A stretch of DNA of 64,000 nucleotides from Pseudoxanthomonas yeongjuensis. GTDB lineage: Bacteria > Pseudomonadota > Gammaproteobacteria > Xanthomonadales > Xanthomonadaceae. The position numbers were made by a program, and so were the translations under genes. Positions 1 through 7,145 of the stretch are shown in pieces. The first letter of the stretch is position 1. Each line of letters begins with the position of its first letter. The DNA lies in NCBI RefSeq assembly GCF_010093345.1, contig NZ_PDWT01000002.1:310001-374000 (forward strand). The letters are read 5' to 3'. The notes beneath the pieces are model-generated. The model ran no database searches. It saw nothing but the letters and a program-made list of their open reading frames with translations, and was not told the origin of the DNA.

Positions 1-73
1 GGCCGTCACCGGCCTCGGTATAGCTGATGCGGCCCGAGGGGGTGACGACGCTGTGTCGGGTGGTCGGACTCAT
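1..73 (-). CDS. alpha/beta hydrolase, N-terminal fragment cut by the window edge
   Basis: Only the first 24 codons are inside the window. The ATG is at 71-73 on the minus strand and the frame stays open to base 1. The peptide ends in ...GRISYTEAGDG, the first beta-strands and the start of the oxyanion loop seen at the N-terminus of many alpha/beta hydrolases, where an HG motif would follow. The start lies 3 bases after the stop of the small Cys-rich gene upstream, so the two are probably co-transcribed. The substrate class cannot be judged from this fragment, and the family call itself is tentative. Confidence 0.5.
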   Translation of the reverse strand, partial: MSPTTRHSVVTPSGRISYTEAGDG

Positions 74-76
74 CGC

Positions 77-238
77 TCACGCCCTGCCGGGCTTGTCACC
101 CGAAGTCGCGGCGTGGGCTTCACGCAGCGACTGCGCGCATTCCTCGCAGCACACTTCGACGGTCTTGCCGCCGATCTTCACCTGGATGGCATTGGCGTCC
201 AGTTCGCAATCGCAAGCGGCGCAGGTTTTCTCGGTCAT
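77..238 (-). CDS. small cysteine-rich metal-binding-type protein
   Basis: This 53-residue protein carries two CxxC pairs (CAACDCEL and CCEEC), with a conserved-looking IxVKIGGKTVEVCC core and a basic tail. The arrangement suggests a small zinc-ribbon or TRASH-like metal-binding fold; this is inferred from cysteine spacing. I chose the ATG at 236-238 because AGGAG lies 8 bases upstream of it; a longer form starting at 277 has no such signal. It precedes the hydrolase fragment by 3 bases, suggesting an operon. Function is unknown; metal storage, delivery or a structural zinc site are all possible. Confidence 0.75.
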   Translation of the reverse strand: MTEKTCAACDCELDANAIQVKIGGKTVEVCCEECAQSLREAHAATSGDKPGRA

Positions 239-365
239 GATGGAATCTCCTGTGGGGCCCGACGTCCGGGCGAACACAGGAGAACATTCCGCAATCGCGG
301 CCGCTGTCGGAATCTTTAGCGATCTGCAGGAAGCGGAAACCGGATCCGGAGTTGTTGCGATTGCC

Positions 366-613
366 CCGGATCGCGTCCCTCTCCCCTTGCGGAGAGGGTG
401 GCCGACAGGCCGGGAGAGGGGTCGCCGGAGCCAACTGGCGTTCCGATCTCATGACCGTGTCGAGTGCAGTTAACACAGGGGAAGCCGTACTCGATGCATT
501 GCAGAATCCGGCAATTCATGGGCTCCGCCTTCCCCTCTCCCGCCCCCGACCAAAGCATTCGAGGGCAGGCTCTTCGGCACCCCCTCGCGCGAGGGGAGAG
601 GGATGCGATCCGG
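366..613. repeat. MITE-like inverted-repeat segment
   Basis: A 21-base arm at 366-386 (CCGGATCGCGTCCCTCTCCCC) is, written in parts, CCGGATCGCG plus TCCCTCTCCCC, and recurs inverted at 593-613 with one mismatch. Between the arms are further self-complementary CCTCTCCC/GGGAGAGG stretches and a CATTCGAGGGCAGGCTCTTCG box (558-580) shared with the repeats near 2.86 kb and 17.96 kb. No convincing gene lies in 239-649. It looks like a non-autonomous mobile repeat. Confidence 0.55.
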
Positions 614-649
614 AGCGTCCACACTGAAATCCGGATGACCTGAAAAACC

Positions 650-1480
650 TCAGCGTGGATTGACCGAGCGCCGGAATTCCGCCGGCGTGCGGCCATAGGC
701 CTGGCGGAACGCGGAGCTGAAGTGGCTGTGGCTGGAAAAGCCCAGCTCCAGGCTCAATGCGGTGAGGTCGTCGTATTCGCCCAGCAGGTCCAGCGCATGC
801 GCCAGGCGCAGGCGCAACTGATAGCGGTACAGCGGCATCGCTTCCACCTGCTGGAATACCTGGGTCAGGTACACCGGCGAGACCCCGACCTCCGCCGCGA
901 TCTCGGCCAGGGTCCAGCGCCGCGCCGGATCCGAAGACAGCACCAGCTTGGCCCGGTCCACCAGTTTCTGTCGCCCCGCGCTGGCGCCCGCCGCATGCGT
1001 GGTGCGCTCGCCGACCGCGCGCCGCACCAGGGTCAGCGCCAGGGTTTCCGCTTCCAGGGTTTCCGCGGTGCCGTTGTTGAGGCTGTGCCGCAGCATCGCC
1101 ACCAGCGCCTGCGCGCGCGGGTCGATGCGCAGGCGTTGCCGGCGGAAGGCGAGCGCGCCGCCTTCGCGCACCTGCTCTTTCGGCGCCAGTTCGCGCAGCA
1201 GCGGCTCGCTGATCGCCAGCGACAGGCAGGCATCGCCGCCGCTCACCGGATGGCTGACGCTGTAGCTTTCCTCCGCGTTGAAGAACAGCACCTGGTTGGC
1301 TTCGGCCACCGCCTGTTCGCGGCCCAGGTGGCGCACGTAGACGCCGCGATAGGGGAATACCAGGTGGGTGGAACGCGAACATTCCTCGGCGCTCTTGTGC
1401 CGGCATGTGCCACGGCAGGCGACGTCGCGGAGGGCGATGGTCTGCGTTTCCAGGAGCAGTTGGACTGAGAGTTCCGACAT
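650..1480 (-). CDS. AraC-family transcriptional regulator
   Basis: The 276-residue protein has an N-terminal cupin-like effector domain (about residues 15-150) and a C-terminal double helix-turn-helix (about 180-276). The second HTH reads LGFSSHSHFSSAFRQAYGRTPAEFRR, here described in part: the typical F-S-x-A-F-R and G-x-T-P-x-x-F-R signature is present. The start MSELSVQ at 1478-1480 is preferred because residues further upstream lack family character; its ribosome site is weak. Its target is unknown. It stands alone between a repeat region and the DUF3606 gene, so local regulation is not obvious. Confidence 0.88.
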   Translation of the reverse strand: MSELSVQLLLETQTIALRDVACRGTCRHKSAEECSRSTHLVFPYRGVYVRHLGREQAVAEANQVLFFNAEESYSVSHPVSGGDACLSLAISEPLLRELAPKEQVREGGALAFRRQRLRIDPRAQALVAMLRHSLNNGTAETLEAETLALTLVRRAVGERTTHAAGASAGRQKLVDRAKLVLSSDPARRWTLAEIAAEVGVSPVYLTQVFQQVEAMPLYRYQLRLRLAHALDLLGEYDDLTALSLELGFSSHSHFSSAFRQAYGRTPAEFRRSVNPR

Positions 1481-1704
1481 GGGATTTTCGTGGTTCCCGA
1501 ACCGGGCCTGCGACGTGGATTGGGAGGGTGGCGCTTGCGTCCGGAGCCTGCACGATACGCTATCGGAACATGCCATCGGAGCCGGGGACCGGGACGTCCA
1601 ATATCAAGTTTTCGATCCATGCCGACCGGGCCCGTTCAAGCGATCCGCTTCGGCGGCACAGGCATGCACTGGCTGGGGAAACGCAGATCGCGCCTTTCGC
1701 TTCC

Positions 1705-1899
1705 TCAGGCAGTGACTTGCGCCTGGTATTTGACCCACGCCTCGACATGCACTGGAGAAGCGCCTACCGCGTCGATGGCCTGCCGCAGCTGGTTGAGGGA
1801 AATGCCCAGGTGCGTGGTCCAGTACTGCACTTCACGCGGTTCCCGCAATGAAATCCGACAGGCGTCCGGTGGAGGGGTGTCGTTGAAGCGGTCGTTCAT
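1705..1899 (-). CDS. DUF3606 family small protein
   Basis: The 64-residue product shows the DUF3606 core: IxLxEPREVQYWTTHLGIS, then LRQAIDAVGASPVHVEAWV. Members are short, cytoplasmic and common in soil proteobacteria; their biochemical role is not established. It is encoded on its own, with about 220 bases to the AraC gene downstream. The start is the only ATG before the conserved block. Confidence 0.85.
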   Translation of the reverse strand: MNDRFNDTPPPDACRISLREPREVQYWTTHLGISLNQLRQAIDAVGASPVHVEAWVKYQAQVTA

Positions 1900-2384
1900 G
1901 ACGGCTCCGATGGTCGGCGGGGTGAAGGCCAGTCACGGAAAGGCTGGCAACCGGATCATCGGCAGGACTTCGTGAGGACAGTGTGCAGGAACGGGTCGGC
2001 GCGGGCCGCCGATGCGCTTCGGCCCTGGGTCGACTCCGCTGCCCGGTGGATTTCGTCACAGCGCCGTGCCTGCTCCGATGCGATCCTGCGCGCCTGCAGG
2101 CCCGTGTCCTGCCCGTTTCCAGGCCCGCGTTTGATAGGGCAAGACGGCCATGAACCGGGCCGTGCTGGCGGCAGGCGCGAAATGCGCAATTGCAGCGTGC
2201 CTTTCCGTGCTCGTGCAGGGAACGGTTCGGCATGGAATGAGGCAAGGGCCCCGGAAGGCGATCCACGAAGAATAGGAAATCGGTTGCGCAGGAAGCGCGT
2301 CGCCGGAACCGCCGGGAACAAGGGAACCTCGGCAAGCGCGGCTTGCGAGCCGCATCGCTGCCCCAAGGAAAAGCGGGTATCGCC
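1900..2384. other. 485-base stretch with no supported gene
   Basis: No frame here combines a start signal with family-like sequence. Open frames on the minus strand run through the region but give arginine/proline-rich nonsense with no recognisable motif. It presumably holds promoters for the flanking genes (DUF3606 on minus, a small unknown gene on plus); I could not single out a clear -35/-10 pair. Confidence 0.5.
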
Positions 2385-2696
2385 ATGAACATCGCCACGA
2401 ACGACTTCAGCAGTTTCGCCGCCGGCGCGGAGCTCGCTCCGCTGACCGGCCTTTCGCTCCAGCACACCCGGCCGGGCGTGGCCCCGGCGGCGCCCAGCAA
2501 CGAAGACCGCGCACGCGCCTTCCGCAATGCGCAGCCGGTGGCGCTGGCCAACCATTTCCACTGGCCGTTCCAACATTCCGCCGATGGACAAATCCCGGCG
2601 ACCGGATCGGTTGCGATGGGCGACGAGGAGCCCGGTGCTTCGGTGCAGGAGAATAAGACAGGGAACCGCAGGCTCAGCCTGGTCCAGGCCGCCTAG
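2385..2696 (+). CDS. hypothetical protein, 103 residues
   Basis: An ATG at 2385 follows AAGGA by about 11 bases and opens a 103-codon frame whose third positions are mostly G or C, like the real genes around it. The product begins MNIATNDFSSFAAGAELAPL, is low in charged blocks, contains an aromatic/His patch (HFHWPFQH, about residues 60-67) and ends ...RLSLVQAA. No signal peptide, membrane segment or known domain is visible. It stands alone, followed directly by a dispersed repeat. It could be a lineage-specific small protein or a decayed gene end; the evidence is codon use plus a modest ribosome site only. Confidence 0.45.
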   Translation: MNIATNDFSSFAAGAELAPLTGLSLQHTRPGVAPAAPSNEDRARAFRNAQPVALANHFHWPFQHSADGQIPATGSVAMGDEEPGASVQENKTGNRRLSLVQAA

Positions 2697-2721
2697 GAAG
2701 GGTCTGTACAACCCGGGTTTT

Positions 2722-2894
2722 GTTGGTCATGACCCGACATTCGTCGGTTGAAAATCCCGCGCAAGCGGGAATCCAGCGCCTCTGGTTTTCAGAAAGGCGA
2801 AGTCACTGCGGTCGGCCTGCGACCGTTGAAGAACGATCCCTGCCCCCTCTACAGCATTCGAGGGCAGGCTCTTCGCGGGGATGACGGCGATTAT
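2722..2894. repeat. dispersed repeat, copy 1
   Basis: The segment runs GGTCATGACC... CATTCG.CGGTTGAAAA, then a TCCCGCGCAAGCGGGA hairpin, and ends with the box GCATTCGAGGGCAGGCTC followed by TTCGCGGGGATGACG. The order of blocks matches 17801-18007, and both copies end exactly at the stop codon of a minus-strand gene (dimethylargininase here). No coding potential was seen. Confidence 0.6.
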
Positions 2895-3746
2895 TCAGGC
2901 CTTCCCTGGCGACCAGCTGGCCGCGTGCCGCCAGCGCAGCGACATGCACGACAGGCCGGCATCGATCCTGCCGATTTCCGTGGTTTCGACGGGGACGACC
3001 CGGTAACCAAGCCCGTCGAGCATCGCGATGGTTTTCGGGAAACCCGCGGCGACCAGGACCACGTCGTTGACCCGCAGCGCATTGGCGGCCGCTTCCTCGC
3101 CGTCGGGCACGAGGATCTGGCGGAAACCGTCGAACACGCCCGACCGCGCCAGGCGCCGGGTGCTGAGTACGCTGTCCTCGTCGAGCAGCGAACAATCGGT
3201 CTTGAAGTGCAGCACCCCGGCGGGCGTCTCGACGATCGTTCCCGTGCGTCCCAGTTGGCCGAGGCACGCGAGCAACGCTTCGGCACCGACGCGATCGGTG
3301 CGTGCGGACAGGCCGATCATCACGCCCTTCGGTGTCAGCAGCACGTCACCGCCTTCGGCGTGGGCGGCGGATGGCAGTTCGAGCACGGTGCCGAACATCT
3401 CGCGCAGGACCGGTGCGATTTCCGCCACTTCGCCGGCGCGCGGGGCGGCGCCGGGATGTAGCAGGATCGCGCCTTCGGCGAACACCAGCGCCGGGTCTTC
3501 CACGAACAGCGAATCGGGGAACGCCTCGAGCGGAGGCAACACCGTCACCTCGACCCCGGCGGCACGCAATGCGGCGACATAGGCGTCGTGTTCGCGAACC
3601 ACTCCGTCGTAGGAAGGATCGCCGCGGTCATCGGCACGCAGGCCGTGGACCACCGAGCGGGCCGGGGTGCGGACCAGTGCCGAATCGAAGCGGAACACGC
3701 TTGATGGAAACGTACCCGGTGGCAGCGTGGCAGGAGGGACGGACAT
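2895..3746 (-). CDS. ddaH: dimethylarginine dimethylaminohydrolase (dimethylargininase)
   Basis: The enzyme would hydrolyse N-omega-methylated arginines to citrulline and methylamines; the pentein fold is shared with arginine deiminase. In the 283 residues, substrate-binding acids sit in FVEDPA (E83, D84), a conserved HAEGGD lies at 129-134, the catalytic histidine fits GVLHFKTD (H180) and the nucleophilic cysteine fits LSCMSLR (C267). Length is normal for DDAH. The start has AAGGAAGTGAAGG just upstream. It is monocistronic, with a dispersed repeat at its 3' end. Arginine deiminase is less likely because the protein is short and has the DDAH-type C-terminus. Confidence 0.9.
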   Translation of the reverse strand: MSVPPATLPPGTFPSSVFRFDSALVRTPARSVVHGLRADDRGDPSYDGVVREHDAYVAALRAAGVEVTVLPPLEAFPDSLFVEDPALVFAEGAILLHPGAAPRAGEVAEIAPVLREMFGTVLELPSAAHAEGGDVLLTPKGVMIGLSARTDRVGAEALLACLGQLGRTGTIVETPAGVLHFKTDCSLLDEDSVLSTRRLARSGVFDGFRQILVPDGEEAAANALRVNDVVLVAAGFPKTIAMLDGLGYRVVPVETTEIGRIDAGLSCMSLRWRHAASWSPGKA

Positions 3747-3865
3747 CCTTCACTTCCTTTGCGAGGAACAGATCCTGGAAGGCAGCTTAGGCAGGTTGGC
3801 GATCGCGCGCCATGGCCCGCAGCCAGGCTGCTGCGGGCATCTTCTCCACGGAGATGGTCATCGCC

Positions 3866-3945
3866 GTAGGAGCGTCCATGGGCGCGAGCCTTTCGTCACG
3901 CATCCAGGATCCCACCGAAGAGCTCGCGCCCATGGGCGCTCCTAC
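3866..3945. repeat. REPIN, GGGCGCGA variant
   Basis: Two inverted arms, 3866-3888 and 3923-3945, begin and end with GTAGGAGC/GCTCCTAC and contain the palindrome CCATGGGCGCGAG. They share the head of the main REP family but differ in the stem. The element lies between the divergent ddaH and blaI genes. Confidence 0.8.
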
Positions 3946-4004
3946 GGGGAGCCCATTTGTTTCCAGCCTCCCGTCTCCTTGCCCCGGCCATGACTTCCGA
4001 CCTG

Positions 4005-4050
4005 TTGACTACATCTGTAGTCATGTGCATGATGACTACAGGTGTAGTCA
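4005..4050 (+). promoter_or_regulatory. blaI-M56 promoter with two BlaI-type operators
   Basis: Two near-perfect dyads, TGACTACATCTGTAGTCA (4006-4023) and TGACTACAGGTGTAGTCA (4033-4050), match the known BlaI/MecI operator core TACAnnTGTA. A TTGACT (-35, 4005-4010) and CATGAT (-10, 4028-4033) with 17-base spacing overlap them. The sites lie 24-68 bases before the blaI start, so autorepression is the natural reading. Confidence 0.85.
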
Positions 4051-4073
4051 CAGGCGATCACGAGGAGCGGGTT

Positions 4074-4463
4074 ATGCGACGCAAGACCATAGGCGACCAG
4101 GAACTGGCCCTGCTGCAATACATCGCCGGGCAGGGCGACGCGTCGGTGGGCGAGGTCGCCGCCGCCTTCGGCGAAGCGCGCGGGCTGGCCCGTTCCACCG
4201 TGCTGACCATGATGGAGCGCCTGCGCGCCAAGGCCTACCTCAAGCGCAAGCAGGTCGATGGCGGCGTGTACCGCTACACCACCACCGCGCAGCAGGACGT
4301 CGTGGTCCGCAACGCGGTCGGCAGCTTCGTGGAAAAAACCCTGCAGGGCTCGGTGTCGCCGTTCGTGGCGTGGATGTCGCAGCGCACCGAGGTCAGCGAC
4401 GGCGAACTGGCCGAACTCGAGGCCCTGGTCGCCACCCTGCAATCCAAGCGCAAGGAGAGTTGA
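4074..4463 (+). CDS. blaI: BlaI/MecI-family transcriptional repressor
   Basis: A 129-residue winged-helix repressor: the N-terminal HTH (residues about 5-75) includes LARSTVLTMMERLRAKAYLKRK, of which the STVxTMxxRLxxKxxL pattern is the family hallmark; the C-terminal helices form the dimerisation part. BlaI proteins repress by binding TACAnnTGTA dyads and are inactivated by a membrane M56 protease. Start 4074 has GAGGAG 7 bases upstream; an in-frame ATG further up lies inside the operators. The M56 gene follows after 3 bases. Beta-lactamase is not encoded nearby, so the regulated output may be elsewhere or only this operon. Confidence 0.93.
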   Translation: MRRKTIGDQELALLQYIAGQGDASVGEVAAAFGEARGLARSTVLTMMERLRAKAYLKRKQVDGGVYRYTTTAQQDVVVRNAVGSFVEKTLQGSVSPFVAWMSQRTEVSDGELAELEALVATLQSKRKES

Positions 4464-4466
4464 GCC

Positions 4467-6380
4467 ATGGCCTTCGAACTGGTTTCCGAAATCCTGCTGC
4501 CCCGGCTGCTCGCGGCCACGGTGCAATCGACGCTGTTCGTGGTCGTGGTCTGGGCGCTGTGCAAGTCGCTGCCGCGCCTGTCGGCGGCCGCGCGCGCCGG
4601 CCTGTGGTGGCTGGTGGCGTTGCAACTGGTGGTCGGCGTGGTCTGGTCCAGTCCGCTGGCGTTGCCGTTGCTTCCCGCCGAAGTAGTGCAACAGGTCCAG
4701 GCCGCGCCCGTGCACGTCACGGTGTTGGCTTCCACGACTACCGACACTTTCGCTTCGCCGCCGGCCGCGCTGGCGCAGCCGGCACTGCGATGGTCGTGGT
4801 CGACCGCGCTCGCGGTGCTGTGGCTGCTGGGCCTGGTCTTCATGATCGCGCGCACCTTGCGCGGCTACCTGGCCACGCGACGCCTGCTGGACGAATCGCA
4901 GCCGTGCAAGGATGCGGTGCTGCTGGGCGCGTTGCGGCTCGCCGCCGAAGCGCACGGCCTGCGCGAACCGCCGCGCTTGCGCCTGTCGTCGGCGATAGAT
5001 TCGCCGCAGCTGATCGGCCCGTGGCATCCGGTATTGCTGTTGCCGGCGACGCCCTCGCATTCGATGCACGCCGACGAACTGGACATGGCCCTGACCCACG
5101 AACTGGTCCACCTGCAACGCCACGACCTGTGGTGGGGCCTGCTGCCGGCCGCGGCCCAGCACCTGTTCTTCTTCCATCCGCTCGCGCACCTGGCCGCGCA
5201 CGAATACGCCCTGGCCCGCGAGGCCGCCTGCGACGCCGCGGTGATCGCCGGCAACCGCCATTGCGCGCACGACTACGGACGCCTGCTGGTCCGCCTGGGC
5301 GTCGCCCCCAGACCCAGCGCCGGCCTGGCCAGCGCTTCGCCCACCTTCCGCATCCTCAAGAGGAGACTGGTCATGTTGCAGAACACCGCTTCCACCCCAC
5401 GCGTCGTCGCCGTGTTGCTCACCGTAGCCGTGGCCGCGCTGGGCGTCATGCCGTATCGCATCGTCGCCGCCACGCACGCGGGCACGGCCGCACCGGTGGC
5501 GCAACACGGCACGTCCACGCCCAAGGTCGGCGTGCCGGCCGAACTGGCGCCGCTGGCGGAAACCACCGAGCTGACCGCGCTTGCCGAACCGGGCGCGCCG
5601 GTAGCAGCGACGGCCCCGGTGGCCGCTGTTTCCCTTGGATCGTCCGCTTACGAAATGCCACCGCCGCCGCCGCCGCCGGCTCCCGCTGCGCCGAAGCCCG
5701 CACCCCCCGCAGCGCCCACGCGGAGCACCGTGCCCGCGCCGCCGGCACCCGCTGCGGCGCCCACGCCAAGCGCGGTGCCCGCCCCCCCGGCACCCCCCGC
5801 GCCAGTAGTCATGGGCATGACCACCCGCGGCACCCTCACTCTCGCTTCCAACAACGACCAGGCTTACGTGCTGTTGCAGAGAAACCACAGCCTGATGAAC
5901 GGTTCGATGCTCGACATGGCCGAAGCGCGGCGCCAGCAGCGCAACGGCGAGGAGCTGTTGTGGTTCCGCAAGGGCAGGGCGAGTTACGTGGTCCGCGACC
6001 CGGCCGTGCTGGCACGCATGCACTCGGCCTTCGAGGAAACCAGCGCGCTCGCCGATGCCCAGGGCAAGCTCGGCGACCGCCAGGGCGAACTCGGCGAACA
6101 GCAGGGCAAGCTCGGCGAACGCCAGGGCGCCATCGGCATGCAGCAGGCCGAACTCGCCATCGGCAAGGCGCAGTCGGAACGCCAGGCCGCACTGGCCGCG
6201 CAACAACGCGGCATGGCCGAACAGGCGCAGTTCCTCGCCGAACGCCAGGCGGTGATGGCACGCGAACAGGCAAAGCTCGCCGCCAAGCAGGCCGCCGCCA
6301 GCGCCCGCACCGCCCGCGAAGTGAAGAAGCTGATCGAAGAAGCCCTGGCCAAGGGCATCGCCCAGCCCACCAAGAGCTAA
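4467..6380 (+). CDS. BlaR1/MecR1-like M56 membrane metallopeptidase with unusual C-terminal region
   Basis: The 637-residue protein has four or so N-terminal membrane segments (about residues 15-135) around a cytoplasmic zinc-protease domain with HELVH at 211-215 and a downstream HEYALAREAACDAA. A further membrane helix follows near 310-330. Instead of a penicillin-binding sensor domain, the outer part is a long Ala/Pro-rich linker (about 398-448), a short globular piece, and a Gln-rich heptad-like stretch (about 531-610; LGDRQGELGEQQGKLGERQG) likely to form a coiled coil. By analogy it would cleave the BlaI partner after sensing an envelope signal; the ligand is unknown. Confidence 0.88.
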   Translation: MAFELVSEILLPRLLAATVQSTLFVVVVWALCKSLPRLSAAARAGLWWLVALQLVVGVVWSSPLALPLLPAEVVQQVQAAPVHVTVLASTTTDTFASPPAALAQPALRWSWSTALAVLWLLGLVFMIARTLRGYLATRRLLDESQPCKDAVLLGALRLAAEAHGLREPPRLRLSSAIDSPQLIGPWHPVLLLPATPSHSMHADELDMALTHELVHLQRHDLWWGLLPAAAQHLFFFHPLAHLAAHEYALAREAACDAAVIAGNRHCAHDYGRLLVRLGVAPRPSAGLASASPTFRILKRRLVMLQNTASTPRVVAVLLTVAVAALGVMPYRIVAATHAGTAAPVAQHGTSTPKVGVPAELAPLAETTELTALAEPGAPVAATAPVAAVSLGSSAYEMPPPPPPPAPAAPKPAPPAAPTRSTVPAPPAPAAAPTPSAVPAPPAPPAPVVMGMTTRGTLTLASNNDQAYVLLQRNHSLMNGSMLDMAEARRQQRNGEELLWFRKGRASYVVRDPAVLARMHSAFEETSALADAQGKLGDRQGELGEQQGKLGERQGAIGMQQAELAIGKAQSERQAALAAQQRGMAEQAQFLAERQAVMAREQAKLAAKQAAASARTAREVKKLIEEALAKGIAQPTKS

Positions 6381-6398
6381 GCGCAACGCAGGACCGAC

Positions 6399-6466
6399 GT
6401 AGGAGCGACGTAAGTCGCGAAGGGTTTTGATCCAAAGCGTCAAGTCGCGACTCACGTCGCTCCTAC
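6399..6466. repeat. REPIN, GCGACGT variant
   Basis: Inverted arms at 6399-6420 and 6445-6466 of the GTAGGAGCGACGTAAGTCGC type, with a 24-base spacer containing TTTTGATCC. It lies 19 bases after the M56 stop codon and may double as a transcript end. Confidence 0.9.
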
Positions 6467-6530
6467 GTGCAACTCACCTTCGCGCCTCACACCTGCTGCT
6501 TACCCCGCACGCCAATCGCCATCCGGATTC

Positions 6531-6660
6531 GTAGGAGCGACGCAAGTCGCGAAATCGAGGAGCCCTACCGCCCGCAATATCCGCTACTCCAGAATCCCCC
6601 GCGGATCCGTGCATCACGCGCCAGACGGCATGCGGCTTTCGCGACTTGCGTCGCTCCTGC
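6531..6660. repeat. REP inverted pair, GCGACGC variant
   Basis: Arms at 6531-6552 and 6639-6660 (the second ends CTCCTGC). They flank about 85 bases. The stretches before and after this pair (6478-6512 and 6670-6707) resemble each other and the 3' end of the next gene. Confidence 0.85.
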
Positions 6661-6679
6661 AGCCCTTCCCCTACGCGCC

Positions 6680-7006
6680 TTACACCTGCTGCTTGCCGCC
6701 ACACGCCATGCACTTCCGGTAGTCGCCTTTCGGACCATGATGCAACCGGCCCAGCGGGCCTTCGCAGCCGCGGCAACGCGCGGTCTTGCCGCTCTTCCAA
6801 CGCCACAGGCGCAGGGTCGAGATCAGTCCGGCGACCAGCGCGGCCAGCAAGGCGAACGGCGGGATCCACTTGGCGTAGGGCACCAGCCCGTTGAGCGAGG
6901 CGCTGTGGTTGAACAGCGAGGTCCACAGCATCGCCAGCACCGCCAGCGCCAATGCGATCAGCGCGGGCAGGTAAGCGCGCACCACCATCCAGCCGTATCG
7001 ATTCAT
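6680..7006 (-). CDS. membrane protein with C-terminal zinc ribbon
   Basis: The 108-residue protein has two hydrophobic segments (about residues 8-30 and 45-66) followed by a basic stretch and a C4 motif, CRGCEGPLGRLHHG...YRKCMACGG, at the extreme C-terminus, which predicts a cytoplasmic zinc ribbon. No known family was recognised. I chose ATG 7004-7006; a longer reading overlaps the divergent amidohydrolase. A degenerate copy of the last dozen codons lies downstream at about 6478-6512. The role is unknown; such topologies occur in small stress and envelope proteins. Confidence 0.7.
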   Translation of the reverse strand: MNRYGWMVVRAYLPALIALALAVLAMLWTSLFNHSASLNGLVPYAKWIPPFALLAALVAGLISTLRLWRWKSGKTARCRGCEGPLGRLHHGPKGDYRKCMACGGKQQV

Positions 7007-7145
7007 CACACGTCGCCCTTGTGGATCCTGTTTCCCCGAGTGGTGCCAGCCTAGCGGTTCGCAAGGCCTACCGGATGGGCCACAGTTTCCCAGGCAAGCA
7101 ATCGGCATACACTCCGCGCTCACGCCGAGCTTGGGGAAGACCTGC

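Noticed and set aside
3812-6430. Long plus-strand frame (872 codons) and an 837-codon minus-strand frame over the blaI-M56 locus
   Set aside because: Both are shadows of the real genes in a high-GC region; their products are Arg/Gly/Gln-rich with no domain, and the M56 and BlaI frames explain the sequence.
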